Shown piece after piece: positions 18,018 to 27,954 of a stretch of DNA of 64,000 nucleotides. The translations under genes were made by a program, and so were the position numbers. How positions within the stretch are numbered: the stretch's first letter is position 1; every line of letters starts with the position of its first letter. The DNA is taken from positions 1-64,000 of the forward strand of contig CANQFQ010000003.1 of the NCBI GenBank assembly GCA_947599835.1, read 5' to 3'. Below the pieces are notes generated by a model, which saw nothing but the letters and a program-made list of their open reading frames with translations, searched no databases and was not told the DNA's origin. This DNA is from an uncultured Bacilli bacterium (GTDB lineage Bacteria > Bacillota_I > Bacilli_A > RFN20 > CAG-631).

Positions 18018-19459
18018 GAGTTAGGTATGCACCAAGTCCAACCGGACATTTACACATTGGTAATGCAAGAACAGCATTATTTAATTATTTATTTGCCAAA
18101 CATTATCATGGTGATTTTATTTTAAGAATTGAAGACACGGATGTGGCAAGAAATGTTGAGGGCGGAGAAGAATCTCAATTAAAATATCTTCATTGGCTTG
18201 GTATTATTCCTGATGAATCTCCACAAAATCCAAACCCTAAATATGCTCCTTATCGGCAAATGGAAAGATTAGATATTTATCAAAAATATACGCAATGGTT
18301 ATTAGATAAAGGTTATGCTTATAAATGTTTTTGCACACCTGAAGAATTAGAAATTGAACATCAAAGACAAGAAAGCGAAGGAATGGCTCCTCGATATAAC
18401 CGGAAATGTTTATATCTAACGCCTGAAGAAGTGGCTGAAAAAGAAAGACAAGGTTTACCTTATACCATTCGTATCAAAGTACCCGATAATGAAGTTTATG
18501 AATTTGATGATATGATTCGTGGTCATGTATCCTTTGAATCAAAGGATATTGGTGACTGGGTTTTAGTGAAGGCAAATGGTATTCCAACGTACAATTATGC
18601 CGTTGTAATTGATGATCATACGATGGATATTACGCATGTATTCCGCGGAGAAGAACATCTATCGAATACACCAAAACAAATTATGCTTTATCAAATGTTT
18701 GGTTGGGAAGTTCCTAAATTCGGGCATATGACCTTAATTGTAAATGAAAATCATAAAAAACTATCCAAACGGGATGCAAATGTTTTGCAATTCATGTCCC
18801 AATACGAAGAATTAGGATATTTACCTCAAGCAATGTTTAATTTCATGGCCTTATTAGGTTGGTCACCTGAAGGAGAACAAGAAATTTTTGATAAAGAACA
18901 TTTAATCGAAGCTTTTTCTGAAACTCGTTTATCTAAATCTCCATCGATGTTTGATAAAGCTAAATTAGCTTGGGTCAACAATCGATATATTAAAGAATTA
19001 CCTTTAGATGAGTTTGTTCAATTATGCTTACCTCATCTTGAAAAAGCTTATGATTTGTCGAGTAAATCAAAAGAATGGATTGAAAAATTAATTGCTACTT
19101 ATCAAGAACAAGTAAGTTATGGAGCCGAAATTGTACCTCTTGTAAAATTATTCTTTAATGATGATTTTGAAATTGAAAATGATGCCAATGATTTTTTACA
19201 TAGTGATGCAAATATTAAGAATACATTACAAGTTTTCTATCAATGTTTAGAAAACTTAAATGACTTTACCAAAGATAATATCTTTGCTTGTATTAAAGAA
19301 ACCCAAAAACTTGCTAATGCCAAAGGAAAAATGCTATACATGCCTATTCGTATCGCTACTACAGGTATTATGCATGGTCCTGATTTAGCCGTTTCTCTAG
19401 AACTTTTAGGTAAAAAAGTGGTTTTAGACAGGTTACAATCTACAATAAATCAATTATAA
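18005..19459 (+). CDS. gltX: Glutamyl-tRNA synthetase
   Basis: 484 residues, class I synthetase charging tRNA-Glu (and tRNA-Gln in lineages using the amidotransferase route). Motifs: [15 protein letters not shown] (HIGH box) at residues 8-22, CxC and a later Cys of the zinc knob near residues 108-137, [13 protein letters not shown], and the KLSKR signature near residue 257. The C-terminal anticodon-binding domain is complete. It overlaps ispF, an arrangement close to the Bacillus ispF-gltX order, and ends at a strong terminator. Confidence 0.96.
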   Translation: MEKVRVRYAPSPTGHLHIGNARTALFNYLFAKHYHGDFILRIEDTDVARNVEGGEESQLKYLHWLGIIPDESPQNPNPKYAPYRQMERLDIYQKYTQWLLDKGYAYKCFCTPEELEIEHQRQESEGMAPRYNRKCLYLTPEEVAEKERQGLPYTIRIKVPDNEVYEFDDMIRGHVSFESKDIGDWVLVKANGIPTYNYAVVIDDHTMDITHVFRGEEHLSNTPKQIMLYQMFGWEVPKFGHMTLIVNENHKKLSKRDANVLQFMSQYEELGYLPQAMFNFMALLGWSPEGEQEIFDKEHLIEAFSETRLSKSPSMFDKAKLAWVNNRYIKELPLDEFVQLCLPHLEKAYDLSSKSKEWIEKLIATYQEQVSYGAEIVPLVKLFFNDDFEIENDANDFLHSDANIKNTLQVFYQCLENLNDFTKDNIFACIKETQKLANAKGKMLYMPIRIATTGIMHGPDLAVSLELLGKKVVLDRLQSTINQL

Positions 19460-19489
19460 AAATACAAGAAAAGGGATATTGAATGATAG

Positions 19490-19571
19490 ATACTTCCAAA
19501 ATAGAAAATAATAATTCCTATTGAAATTTTCAACTTTCAATTAGGATTCGTCTATTTTGGAAGTATTTTTT
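19490..19571 (+). terminator. Terminator of pncB-ispF-gltX
   Basis: A very long interrupted stem: ATACTTCCAAAATAGA at 19490 pairs with TCTATTTTGGAAGTAT at 19551, with an inner stem TTGAAA/TTTCAA, followed by six T. Confidence 0.88.
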
Positions 19572-19576
19572 CATAT

Positions 19577-19600
19577 AAAAAAGAGGTGCTAGTGCACCTC
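19577..19600 (-). terminator. Terminator of def
   Basis: On the minus strand, GAGGTGC, loop ACTA, GCACCTC and TTTTTT, just past the def stop. Confidence 0.88.
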
Positions 19601-19618
19601 AAGTAGAAATAACTGCGT

Positions 19619-20170
19619 TTAAATTTCTGTTGCTCCTTCAATTGGAATAAGAGGATTGTTTTTATCAATATGATCATAATACAAAATACCAAATAAATGA
19701 TCATATTCGTGTTGGATGACAATGGAGATATAACCTTTAGCAACAATAACAACATCTTTTTTTTGCAAATAATCATATCCCGCCATTTTGATTTTATAAT
19801 GTCTTTTAACAAATCCTTCATGGATTTGTGGGACTGATAAACAACCTTCACCACTTTGTAAATAACTATTTTGAACAGAATGAGAAAGCATTTTAGGATT
19901 GATTAAAGCATAATGGTGCAATACACCATTTTCATCTTCAGCCTTTACTACAAACATTTTTTTCAAGATACCAATTTGAGGTGCAGCAATGCCCACGCCA
20001 GGTTGTAAATCATACTTTTTAGACAATTCTTCATCTTGTGACATATCAATATATTTCAACATATCTTGAATCGCTTTTTCATCAGCATCACTTAATGGGA
20101 AAGTAACATTTTCACAACGTTGCCTTAAAAGCGGATTCCCATCTGTAATTATATCTTTTTTCAATATCAT
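19619..20170 (-). CDS. def: Peptide deformylase
   Basis: 183 residues. It removes the formyl group from nascent N-terminal fMet using a metal bound by Cys and two His. All three motifs are present: GVGIAAPQIG near residue 60, EGCLSVP near residue 106 and QHEYDH (HExxH) near residue 152. Length and inserts match type 2 deformylases of Gram-positives. The start is ATG 20170 (MILKKDIITDG) because GGTGAT lies four bases upstream. The in-frame ATGs further upstream overlap that site. Confidence 0.94.
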   Translation of the reverse strand: MILKKDIITDGNPLLRQRCENVTFPLSDADEKAIQDMLKYIDMSQDEELSKKYDLQPGVGIAAPQIGILKKMFVVKAEDENGVLHHYALINPKMLSHSVQNSYLQSGEGCLSVPQIHEGFVKRHYKIKMAGYDYLQKKDVVIVAKGYISIVIQHEYDHLFGILYYDHIDKNNPLIPIEGATEI

Positions 20171-20199
20171 AACTATCACCACTATCATCATAACACAAT

Positions 20200-20225
20200 A
20201 AATCCCCTGTTAAAAGGGATTTTTT
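20200..20225. terminator. Weak hairpin between def and the small membrane-protein gene
   Basis: AAATCCC and GGGATTT arms around a 9-base loop. The T run is better on the plus strand than on the minus strand. Direction is uncertain. Confidence 0.4.
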
Positions 20226-20230
20226 ATATA

Positions 20231-20422
20231 TTACATTGTATTACCGCAACGGTTGAAACAGCCACCGAATCCACCGCAACAACAACAGCAAATTATTAAT
20301 AACAAGAATACTACTAATACAATAGCGATAATTCCAACACCAGCGTTTGTATTAGCAGGGTAAGCACCATAACCACCATAAGGAGCACCATAAACTGCAT
20401 TAGGTTGATATCCGAAATTCAT
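20231..20422 (-). CDS. Tiny Gly/Tyr-rich membrane protein with a Cys run (YjcZ-like)
   Basis: 63 residues starting at ATG 20422, five bases after a near-perfect AGGAGGTG. The first 30 residues are Gly/Tyr/Ala/Pro-rich. One hydrophobic helix (VGIIAIVLVVFLLLII) is followed by five consecutive Cys, then GGFGGCFNRCG. Layout and composition recall the YjcZ-type small proteins of sporulating Bacilli, but the Cys run is unusual. Palmitoylation-like modification or metal binding are guesses only. Confidence 0.72.
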   Translation of the reverse strand: MNFGYQPNAVYGAPYGGYGAYPANTNAGVGIIAIVLVVFLLLIICCCCCGGFGGCFNRCGNTM

Positions 20423-20499
20423 ATTTACACCTCCTATCACTTTATAATATGTTTAAAATAATTTTTAGTGAAACATCAAATACTAAGAGCGGTGATAAA

Positions 20500-21276
20500 A
20501 TGAAAAAAATAATCCATTTATATCAAAAATATTTGCAACCCGTTCACTTTCATCAATGCGCTGCACTTGCCTATTATAGCATTCTTGCCTTAATTCCAGG
20601 ATTATCTCTTTTATTTCATGTCATTGGTTGGTTTCACATTTCTTCCACTCAATTATATTTATTTATAAAGCAAATCATTCCATTAAAAAATGCCGAACAA
20701 TTGATAGATTTTGTTTATCAACAGCAACATCATTCGATGCTTCTTTCATCCGTTATTTTTATCACTTCTTTATTGATTATCAGTTCGGGTATTTTAAATT
20801 TAATTCATTATATTAATCAAACATTTAAATTAAAAGAACATAAAACGCTTTTGCTTAGACTTCGATCCATTATCGTCGCTTTATTTTTAATTCTTACATT
20901 AGCCTTTTTATTAATCTTATTTATGTTTATTTTACCGGTAATAACGAAAAAATTGCCGATATTCTTATACTATTGTGCGTTGTATTTATGTTATGTATTG
21001 ATTCACTTCATTATTATTTTTATTATTTATAAATTATGTCTTTATAAAGACATTGCGTTCAAATACATCTACAAAGGCATTATATTTTTTTCGGTCATTG
21101 CCTCTTTACTATATTTATTATTTTCTCCTTTGATTAAAATCTTTGCAAATAATTATGCTTCTCTAGGTCCCCTTTCTGGATTTGCCTCTTTGCTTATATT
21201 TTTCTATATTTATTTTGTAATTTTATTTATTTCTTTAAATATCAGTTTAATTGAATACAAAAAAATGTTAGAATAA
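20500..21276 (+). CDS. YihY/BrkB-family membrane protein
   Basis: 258 residues from ATG 20500, with GGTGAT four bases upstream. About six membrane helices. The family opening (HQCAALAYYSILALIPGLSLLFHVIGWF) and the end (GPLSGFASLLIFFYIYFVILFISLNISLIEY) match the YihY/virulence-factor BrkB family, called putative ribonuclease BN in older annotation without support. Function is unknown. A GNAT gene follows after 15 bases. Confidence 0.86.
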   Translation: MKKIIHLYQKYLQPVHFHQCAALAYYSILALIPGLSLLFHVIGWFHISSTQLYLFIKQIIPLKNAEQLIDFVYQQQHHSMLLSSVIFITSLLIISSGILNLIHYINQTFKLKEHKTLLLRLRSIIVALFLILTLAFLLILFMFILPVITKKLPIFLYYCALYLCYVLIHFIIIFIIYKLCLYKDIAFKYIYKGIIFFSVIASLLYLLFSPLIKIFANNYASLGPLSGFASLLIFFYIYFVILFISLNISLIEYKKMLE

Positions 21277-21291
21277 AGAACGGTGATGGCC

Positions 21292-21744
21292 GTGATCAAA
21301 GTTAAAAAAATAAAAACTGAAGAAGAATATATGCATGCATTACAAATCCGCTACGCTGTTTTTTGTAATGAACAACATATTGATACAAGAGAAGAATTGG
21401 ACTCTAAAGATAAAGAGGCCATCCATTATATTCTTTTAGTTGATCAAAAATATGTAGGAACTTGTCGTGTTTTAAAAATGCCTCATTATTATTTGATTAG
21501 TCGCTTGGCCATTCTAAATGAATATCGCCAACATCATTATGGTTCAACTTTATTACAAAAAGTGATTCATGATATTCTAAAAACAAATCGAAATGCAACC
21601 ATTGAATTACATTCACAAATCAAAGCTGTTCCTTTTTATGAAAAAAATGGCTTTGAAACTTATGGCATTCCTTTTATTGAAGCGCATCAAGAACATATTG
21701 GCATGAAATATCAAAAACCTAAGGAAAAGAATCTCGAATTTTAA
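21292..21744 (+). CDS. GNAT N-acetyltransferase (ElaA/YjcF-like)
   Basis: 150 residues. The start is GTG 21292, four bases after GGTGAT, as in other genes here; the GTG/ATG at 21283/21286 overlap that site. ALQIRYAVFCNEQHI, the acetyl-CoA loop (LAILNEYRQHHYGSTLLQKVI) and the closing VPFYEKNGFETYG follow the GNAT plan of the ElaA/YjcF branch. The substrate is unknown. It is probably co-transcribed with the yihY-like gene and ends at a hairpin terminator. Confidence 0.82.
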   Translation: MIKVKKIKTEEEYMHALQIRYAVFCNEQHIDTREELDSKDKEAIHYILLVDQKYVGTCRVLKMPHYYLISRLAILNEYRQHHYGSTLLQKVIHDILKTNRNATIELHSQIKAVPFYEKNGFETYGIPFIEAHQEHIGMKYQKPKEKNLEF

Positions 21745-21775
21745 GTTTTATCTGTTTCTTTTGATTTATTTTTTT

Positions 21776-21806
21776 ATGATTTCTAGTTTTATGAAATCAT
21801 TTTTTT
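21776..21806 (+). terminator. Terminator of the yihY-GNAT pair
   Basis: ATGATTTC, a 9-base loop, GAAATCAT and six T. Confidence 0.85.
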
Positions 21807-21835
21807 CTTTTTAGGACTTTTTTTATTTAAAACAT

Positions 21836-21902
21836 TAAAAAACTCCAAAGCAACGCATCAATGAAAAGGCAAAACCTTTTTGATTTTTTTGTTACTTTGG
21901 AG
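21836..21902 (-). terminator. Terminator of the GDPD lipoprotein gene
   Basis: On the minus strand CTCCAAAG and CTTTGGAG form the outer stem, AAAGG/CCTTT an inner one, followed by TTTTTT. Confidence 0.82.
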
Positions 21903-21937
21903 AAAATATATCGATTATTTTTTAAATTACGGTTGAT

Positions 21938-24598
21938 TTACTTTACATCAATTTGAATAATGTTACTATAAATTGAATGTGTATTCGCAACGCCACCATT
22001 ATTAAATGTTGCAGTATATTCTAATACCACATAAGCTGTTCCAGATTTTGCACCTGAGATTTTATTTCCTGTGATATTGATGACATCCGCACCAGAAATC
22101 ACTTTGACCGTATATCCGGTTTCATTATTTGTTTCTTCTTTATAAGTTTCTGATTGGACAACCATTTCTACCGTTTGTCCAACATTTACTTCATATTTAG
22201 ACTGATTGGCATCCAATCGAATTTTCCAATCCGCTGTTAAATCCACCCTATTGGTAGTAAAACCAACATTACTTGCTTCCATATAATTCATATACGTCGA
22301 TGAATCTGGATTAAATGTCCAAACCCAATAATTCGTTCCACGAGCGGTACTTAATTGAATTCCTTGTTCATTTACACTACCCATATTTGGAGAAAAACCA
22401 ATACCCTTGTTAAAATATACACGATTTGCAAAAGCATAATCACTAGCAGATTTTACTGCTGGTGGATAAAGATAACCAACATGGATACCAGGTTCATGGG
22501 TTTTAATATAATTCAATGAAGGCAAACTAAAGTCAATGACAATAACACGGTCTAACATATTATATTTTTTAACGATTTCAAGTAATTTTTTAGCAATCGC
22601 ATAATGGGTTGCTTTAATTTCGATAACAAATATTAAATCACTATCTTCATCTAATGCTTCAAACATTTCATTTAAAGTAGGAAATTTATATTGCGTGGTC
22701 ATTCCGTTTTGTTTCAAATTACATTGTTTGATTTCTTCTAATGTTGAATCTGCAATATCCAATGAACAAGTCGAAGTGGCTGAAGTATCAGGATTGTGGT
22801 TGACAAGAATTTCACCATCTTTGGTCATATGAATATCTATTTCAACAGCAATGGCTCCTTGACGATCGGCCCAAACAACGGCTTCTTTACTATTTTCTGG
22901 GAAATAAAGATTTGCACCATCGCCACGATGGCCGGTAACAATTGGTTTTCTAAAGTAACCATCTTTTTTAAATACATTACTATCCATTGCTTTTAAAGCT
23001 TCTTCTTCACTCGTTGCAATAAAAACATTTGCTCCAGAAATCGTTGCTTTATAAGGAGCTAAGACATCCCTTGAATCAAAATTGATTGCCCATGCGCCAT
23101 AGCCTCTAGCAGTAATCCAAAAAATCGCATCTCGCGTAATCATTTTAGTATCTAAAACAACAATCGAAGCATTTGCTTGTCCTGCTTTGAAGCATTCTTC
23201 TGAAGCTTTTTGATACGTTTCAATCGCTGTCGCCGAAGAAATATAAGCCAATCGAACATTTGGATTATAATGATAAACTTCGTTTAATACATCTGTACTT
23301 TTTGATAAAATGGTAACATCATCACAACCTGTAGCTGCTGTTAATTCTGCGACTTTTTTAGCGGTGGAAACATCTTCAACTAAAATATTTGGCATTAATT
23401 GTCCTTTGTATCCGGCAAGTAATGGATATAATGCAACTAATGTTTCATTGTTAAATGTTTTCGCTATGAGTTGATTGTTTTCAAACACGGCTTTAATAGA
23501 ATAAGACGGAATATCTGGATGATTGATCGCTTGGGCTAATTGTGCAGTTTGAGCATAATTTGGAGATAATACTGGAAATGCTGGATTTGCACTCACTTTA
23601 GAAGAAAAAGCATTTTCTCCACCCACACCGGTATGAATCACATTACTTGTTCCCATGGTAATTTTGATATTTGAAAAACGCACTTTTCCACTGGCAACTT
23701 GGAAACCAATATTTCCACTAGTAATATTATTTAAAACAGTATCAATCATTAATTCATCATCAATATAAAATTGTGCTCGCATATTATCCACAACAACTTT
23801 CAATTTCACGGAACGATCGGTAGGTAAAGGATTGTCCGCAAATGTGCGTTGTGGATATAAATATCCATACTTTTCTGTGTTTTCAGTACATTCTATACCT
23901 GATTGTCCATTATTATCTGATTGAATGTTTTTTCTTACATCCATTTGATACCATACATTGCTTTTGGTTGGACTTGTTCTAAACATAACACCTGCATATC
24001 TAGAATCTTCAATCGCACTAATAAAATCAAAATCCGTTTCAATCGTATAATTATATCCAAAACCTTCATCTATTGGATAATCAATGCGTACAATCGTACC
24101 AGCAGAGCCATCCAACGTTACCGCATTATTTTCAATATCATAGGATACATTGCTATATGAACCTGACCGCAAAACAAATTTATTTTGAGCCGAAATCATA
24201 TTCACATATTCATAATAATATCTTAAATCTTCTCTTGAATTGACAGATACATTGACTTGATAGATATCCGTATAATATTGTCCTGTAAAACTGGTTCTTC
24301 CGATTCCATCATACATAATTTTACCATTTGCAATATGTGCGACATCAGAATTTGTACTCGTCCATTCTAATTGATCCCCCGTAATCATATTGCCTTCTTC
24401 ATTATAGAAATGAAGATTCTTTAAAGCATAACTCTTTTCTGATGAAATACCGAAAATATTCACTATATCATTTGTGCTATAAACTTCAATACATTGTGCT
24501 GTATCATCAGGTGGATTCGTTTTTGATTCTTTTTTTGCACAACCCGCCAATGATAAACATGCAATCGCCGCCATACAAGCGAAATATTTTCCTTTCAT
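21938..24598 (-). CDS. Large lipoprotein with glycerophosphodiester phosphodiesterase domain
   Basis: 886 residues. Lipoprotein signal ends in LSLAGC (Cys 20). Residues ~35-125 look like an Ig-like fold and ~140-320 like a concanavalin-type glycan-binding domain. Residues ~320-545 are unassigned, partly phosphodiesterase-like. Residues ~548-795 are a GDPD catalytic domain (TGHRGDGANLYFPENS, then EIDIHMTKDGEILVNHNPD carrying the metal Glu/Asp and His). The end is a Big2-like domain. GDPDs cleave glycerophosphodiesters to glycerol-3-phosphate; here the target would be extracellular lipid head groups or teichoic acid. TATAAT and GGCGAGGTGA precede the start. Confidence 0.88.
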   Translation of the reverse strand: MKGKYFACMAAIACLSLAGCAKKESKTNPPDDTAQCIEVYSTNDIVNIFGISSEKSYALKNLHFYNEEGNMITGDQLEWTSTNSDVAHIANGKIMYDGIGRTSFTGQYYTDIYQVNVSVNSREDLRYYYEYVNMISAQNKFVLRSGSYSNVSYDIENNAVTLDGSAGTIVRIDYPIDEGFGYNYTIETDFDFISAIEDSRYAGVMFRTSPTKSNVWYQMDVRKNIQSDNNGQSGIECTENTEKYGYLYPQRTFADNPLPTDRSVKLKVVVDNMRAQFYIDDELMIDTVLNNITSGNIGFQVASGKVRFSNIKITMGTSNVIHTGVGGENAFSSKVSANPAFPVLSPNYAQTAQLAQAINHPDIPSYSIKAVFENNQLIAKTFNNETLVALYPLLAGYKGQLMPNILVEDVSTAKKVAELTAATGCDDVTILSKSTDVLNEVYHYNPNVRLAYISSATAIETYQKASEECFKAGQANASIVVLDTKMITRDAIFWITARGYGAWAINFDSRDVLAPYKATISGANVFIATSEEEALKAMDSNVFKKDGYFRKPIVTGHRGDGANLYFPENSKEAVVWADRQGAIAVEIDIHMTKDGEILVNHNPDTSATSTCSLDIADSTLEEIKQCNLKQNGMTTQYKFPTLNEMFEALDEDSDLIFVIEIKATHYAIAKKLLEIVKKYNMLDRVIVIDFSLPSLNYIKTHEPGIHVGYLYPPAVKSASDYAFANRVYFNKGIGFSPNMGSVNEQGIQLSTARGTNYWVWTFNPDSSTYMNYMEASNVGFTTNRVDLTADWKIRLDANQSKYEVNVGQTVEMVVQSETYKEETNNETGYTVKVISGADVINITGNKISGAKSGTAYVVLEYTATFNNGGVANTHSIYSNIIQIDVK

Positions 24599-24681
24599 AA
24601 TTTTTCACCTCGCCTTTTTTATTATACAATATTTTTAATAAATGTGATAATAAATATATTATTATTTATATAAAAAATAGT

Positions 24682-24687
24682 TATAAT
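24682..24687 (+). promoter_or_regulatory. -10 of the tadA-dnaX transcript
   Basis: TATAAT 31 bases before ATG 24718. The -35 is not clear. It is divergent from the GDPD lipoprotein gene, whose own TATAAT is at 24621-24626 on the minus strand. Confidence 0.5.
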
Positions 24688-24717
24688 AAATATAAAGTAA
24701 AGCGAGTGAATAAAAGG

Positions 24718-25167
24718 ATGGAAAATGATTTAAAATTTTTAGAAATAGCCTATAAAGAAGCATTAAAAGCATATCAAAAAGATGAGGTGCCTGTTGGAGC
24801 AATCCTAGTAAAAGATAATCAAATAATTGCTAAAGCCTATAATCGCAAAGAAAAAAAACAACAAGCGACAAGACATGCTGAAATTGAAGTTATTGAAAAA
24901 GCGAGTAAAAAACTTGGCAATTGGTATTTAGAAAATTGTATCTTATATGTGACTTTAGAACCTTGTGTGATGTGTGCCGGAGCGATTCTTCAAAGCAGAA
25001 TAAAAAAAGTCGTCTATGGTGCAAAAGACCCTAAAGGTGGAGCCATCGAATCCTTGCTTTGTTTGTATCAAATCAAAGGATTTAACCATTATCCGGAAAC
25101 AAAATATCTTGAAAATAAAAAATGTTCTAAAATTCTTTCAAATTATTTTAAAAATAAAAGAAAATAA
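24718..25167 (+). CDS. tadA: tRNA-specific adenosine deaminase
   Basis: 149 residues. It deaminates A34 of tRNA-Arg(ACG) to inosine. Zinc ligands are in RHAEIEVIE (HAE) near residue 54 and LEPCVMCAGAI (PCxxC) near residue 83. Start ATG 24718 has GAGTGA eight bases upstream; GTG 24706 is part of that site. It is followed after 27 bases by dnaX, the usual Bacillus order, though no SRP RNA gene lies between them here. Confidence 0.93.
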   Translation: MENDLKFLEIAYKEALKAYQKDEVPVGAILVKDNQIIAKAYNRKEKKQQATRHAEIEVIEKASKKLGNWYLENCILYVTLEPCVMCAGAILQSRIKKVVYGAKDPKGGAIESLLCLYQIKGFNHYPETKYLENKKCSKILSNYFKNKRK

Positions 25168-25194
25168 GTTATAATTAAAAAAGGAGTGATAGCC

Positions 25195-26985
25195 ATGGCT
25201 TATAAAGCATTATATAGAACTTATAGACCGATAGATTTTGAAAACATATCCGGCCAAAAACATATTGTTACAACTTTAAAAAACGCGATAAAATCAAATA
25301 AAATTGCGCACGCATATATTTTTAGTGGACCTCGGGGAACAGGAAAAACATCGACAGCTAAAATATTAGCAAAAGCAATAAATTGTTTATCCGATGGTGA
25401 AAAGCCATGTAATCACTGTGAAAATTGTATAGCTATTAATGAAAATACATTTCCTGATATTATTGAAATCGATGCTGCCAGTAATAATGGTGTAGATGAA
25501 GTCAGAGAGTTAATCGAAAAGGTAAAGTATGCCCCTATCAAGGGAAAATATAAAGTTTATATTATCGATGAAGTGCATATGATGACGGCGGGGGCTTTCA
25601 ACGCTTTGCTAAAAACACTAGAAGAACCGCCAGCCCATGTCATTTTTATTTTAGCTACAACGGATATTCATCGTGTCATTCCTACCATTTTATCTCGTTG
25701 TCAAAGATTTGATTTTAATAAACTTTCTTATGATGACATCAAAGAAAAAGTGGAATACATTCTAAAAAAGGAAAATATCATTGCAGAAGATGGGGTTTCT
25801 TCTTTACTAGCAGAACTTGCCGATGGTGGAATGCGGGATGCTCTATCAGAATTAGATCAATTGATTAGTTATGCAGGAAATGAAATCAAATTACAACATA
25901 TTTATGATATGTATGGTATGATGTCAGCCGCTGATATGATTCAATATCTCATTTTGATTGCTCTAACAAAAACCAATGATGTATTCGAATTAATTGAACA
26001 ATATATTGAAAAAGGTATTGATGTTCGACGACTTACATATGATTTAATGATTTGCTTAAAGGATGCGATTATCTATCAATCAACGAGTGATGCTACCATT
26101 TTAGAAAAATTAAACAAAGAACAAACCCAAGATTTATTAAAATATTATGATATCAATCAAGCCTTGGCTGTCATTGATATTTTAAACGAAGCTTTAAGTA
26201 ATTATCGCCAATCGACCAATTATCGTTTGTTTTTCGAATTAGCTTCTTTAAAAGCAATTGAAAAAATTACGCATAACACTACGACGAATACAAATTCGTC
26301 TTTCGAAACGAAAAAAGAAGAACCTAAAAAACCAGAATTGGCACAACCAAAAGTAGAAACCATTAAGCCTCAAGAATCCTTGCAAGATCAAAAGATGACT
26401 CGTTCTGTTTTAAGTAATGTTCCAGTAAATTCTGTTGTCAAGAAAACTTATCTTGCACCGGCTTCTTCTGAAAGAATTGAATATTCATTAGATGAATATG
26501 TGAATATTGTGGCTCATGGAGATAAAAGTTTTAAGTTAGAATTAATTGATCAATGGGTCAAAATCAAAGAATATCTCAACTATGATCAAACTAAATATAT
26601 GGCACAATTGTTAATGGATGCAAAAATTGGCGCAGCGAATAAAGATTTTTGTGTTTTAGTTTATAATCATCGAATTATTTCATCTAGAGCACAAGAAAAA
26701 AATAATTTAATTTTAATTCGTCAATTTTTAAAAGAACTATTCAATTATGATTTTGAAGTGTACGTTTTAGATCATAGTTCATTTGTGGATGTAACAACAA
26801 CTTATATGCAATTAATCCAAGCACATCGTCCTATTGAATTAAAAGAACTACCAAAAATTGAAATCGAACCCGAACAAGAAACAACAAGTACGTCAACAGA
26901 AGATACATCAACAGAAAATGTAAATGAAACGATTGAAATCGGTAAAAATCTATTTGGCGACTTATTAAAAATAAAGGAGAAATAA
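25195..26985 (+). CDS. dnaX: DNA polymerase III subunits tau/gamma
   Basis: 596 residues. It is the clamp-loader ATPase that links the two core polymerases. N-terminal AAA+ module: GPRGTGKTS (Walker A) near residue 45, four-Cys zinc knuckle ending CNHCENC, IIDEVHMM (Walker B), and the LSRCQRFDF sensor/arginine finger near residue 170. Residues ~370-415 are a charged Glu/Lys/Pro linker before the tau C-terminus. AAGGAGTGAT is four bases from ATG 25195. I saw no obvious slippery site for a separate gamma form. Confidence 0.94.
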   Translation: MAYKALYRTYRPIDFENISGQKHIVTTLKNAIKSNKIAHAYIFSGPRGTGKTSTAKILAKAINCLSDGEKPCNHCENCIAINENTFPDIIEIDAASNNGVDEVRELIEKVKYAPIKGKYKVYIIDEVHMMTAGAFNALLKTLEEPPAHVIFILATTDIHRVIPTILSRCQRFDFNKLSYDDIKEKVEYILKKENIIAEDGVSSLLAELADGGMRDALSELDQLISYAGNEIKLQHIYDMYGMMSAADMIQYLILIALTKTNDVFELIEQYIEKGIDVRRLTYDLMICLKDAIIYQSTSDATILEKLNKEQTQDLLKYYDINQALAVIDILNEALSNYRQSTNYRLFFELASLKAIEKITHNTTTNTNSSFETKKEEPKKPELAQPKVETIKPQESLQDQKMTRSVLSNVPVNSVVKKTYLAPASSERIEYSLDEYVNIVAHGDKSFKLELIDQWVKIKEYLNYDQTKYMAQLLMDAKIGAANKDFCVLVYNHRIISSRAQEKNNLILIRQFLKELFNYDFEVYVLDHSSFVDVTTTYMQLIQAHRPIELKELPKIEIEPEQETTSTSTEDTSTENVNETIEIGKNLFGDLLKIKEK

Positions 26986-26988
26986 ATT

Positions 26989-27297
26989 ATGAATATGAAC
27001 ATGTTAATGCAACAAGCTCAAAAAATGCAAAAAGAAATGGAAAAGGCACAAAAAGAACTTGAAGCAAAAGTATTTGAAATTAAAAGTGCGGGGGGCGGCA
27101 TTGTCGTTACCATTCAAGGAGATAAAAAAATTTTATCTATCAATATCGATGAATCGATGATTGATCCTCAAGAAAAAGATATGTTACAAGATATGATTGT
27201 TGTTGCTTGTAATGAAGCAATTCAAATGGTTTTACAAGAAGAACAAAAAATTCTTTCTCGTCAAACTGCAGGAATGAGAATTCCAGGAATGTTTTAA
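26989..27297 (+). CDS. ybaB: YbaB/EbfC nucleoid-associated protein
   Basis: 102 residues. This small DNA-binding protein forms tweezer-like dimers. The opening MNMNMLMQQAQKMQKEMEKAQKELE, the core VFEIKSAGGGIVVTIQGDKKI and the conserved MLQDMIVVACNEAI are as in the family. It lies 3 bases after dnaX and 2 bases before recR, the standard dnaX-ybaB-recR block. Confidence 0.93.
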   Translation: MNMNMLMQQAQKMQKEMEKAQKELEAKVFEIKSAGGGIVVTIQGDKKILSINIDESMIDPQEKDMLQDMIVVACNEAIQMVLQEEQKILSRQTAGMRIPGMF

Positions 27298-27299
27298 TT

Positions 27300-27893
27300 A
27301 TGGAGTATCCTGAAAATTTTCAAAAACTTATTGATTGTTTTAAACGTTTAACTGGTGTAGGTTCAAAATCTGCTGAGAGAATGGCCTATGATGTTTTAAA
27401 TATGTCAAGTGAAGATATTCAAGATTTTATTGAAAGTTTAACTGGAACATTGCAACTCAAACATTGTACCATTTGTGGTAATTTATCAGAAGAAGATTGC
27501 TGTAGTATTTGCAGTGATACCCATCGAGATCACACGACCATTTGTGTTGTACATTATCCAAAAGATGTTTTTGCAATCGAAAAATTAAATGAATATCATG
27601 GAACTTACCACGTTTTAAATGGTGCTATTGCCCCTTCAAAACAAAAAACGGAGGAAGATATCAATTATGCATCGTTAATTCAAAGAGTAGAAAAGGAAAA
27701 TATTCAAGAAATTATTTTGGCTACAAATTTGACTGTCGAAGGCGAAATCACAGCAATGTTTATTGCCAATCAATTAAAAAAATATCCGATTAAAATTACT
27801 CGTTTAGCTCATGGTTTACCGATGGGTGCACAATTAGATTATGCCGATGAAATGACTTTATTTAAAGCCTTTAGTAATCGTAAAGAAATCTAA
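27300..27893 (+). CDS. recR: Recombination mediator RecR
   Basis: 197 residues. RecR acts with RecF/RecO to load RecA at gaps. It has a helix-hairpin-helix (LTGVGSKSAERMAY), a C4 zinc finger (CTICG...CSICSD) near residues 56-72, a Toprim core (TTICVVHYPKDVFAIEK, then LNGAIAP) and the C-terminal ITRLAHGLPMGAQLDYAD. It is the last gene before the asnS T-box. Confidence 0.95.
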   Translation: MEYPENFQKLIDCFKRLTGVGSKSAERMAYDVLNMSSEDIQDFIESLTGTLQLKHCTICGNLSEEDCCSICSDTHRDHTTICVVHYPKDVFAIEKLNEYHGTYHVLNGAIAPSKQKTEEDINYASLIQRVEKENIQEIILATNLTVEGEITAMFIANQLKKYPIKITRLAHGLPMGAQLDYADEMTLFKAFSNRKEI

Positions 27894-27954
27894 AATTTAC
27901 TTGATTTTTTCATTATTTTTTATATACTTATAATAAAGCTATAATAAAAGAGGA

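Noticed and set aside
19483-19524. 13-codon reading frame at the foot of the gltX terminator
   Set aside because: It lies inside the terminator stem and has no distinct ribosome binding site. Chance is the simplest account.
25168-25194. SRP RNA gene between tadA and dnaX, as in Bacillus
   Set aside because: Only 27 bases separate the genes, too few for an SRP RNA.
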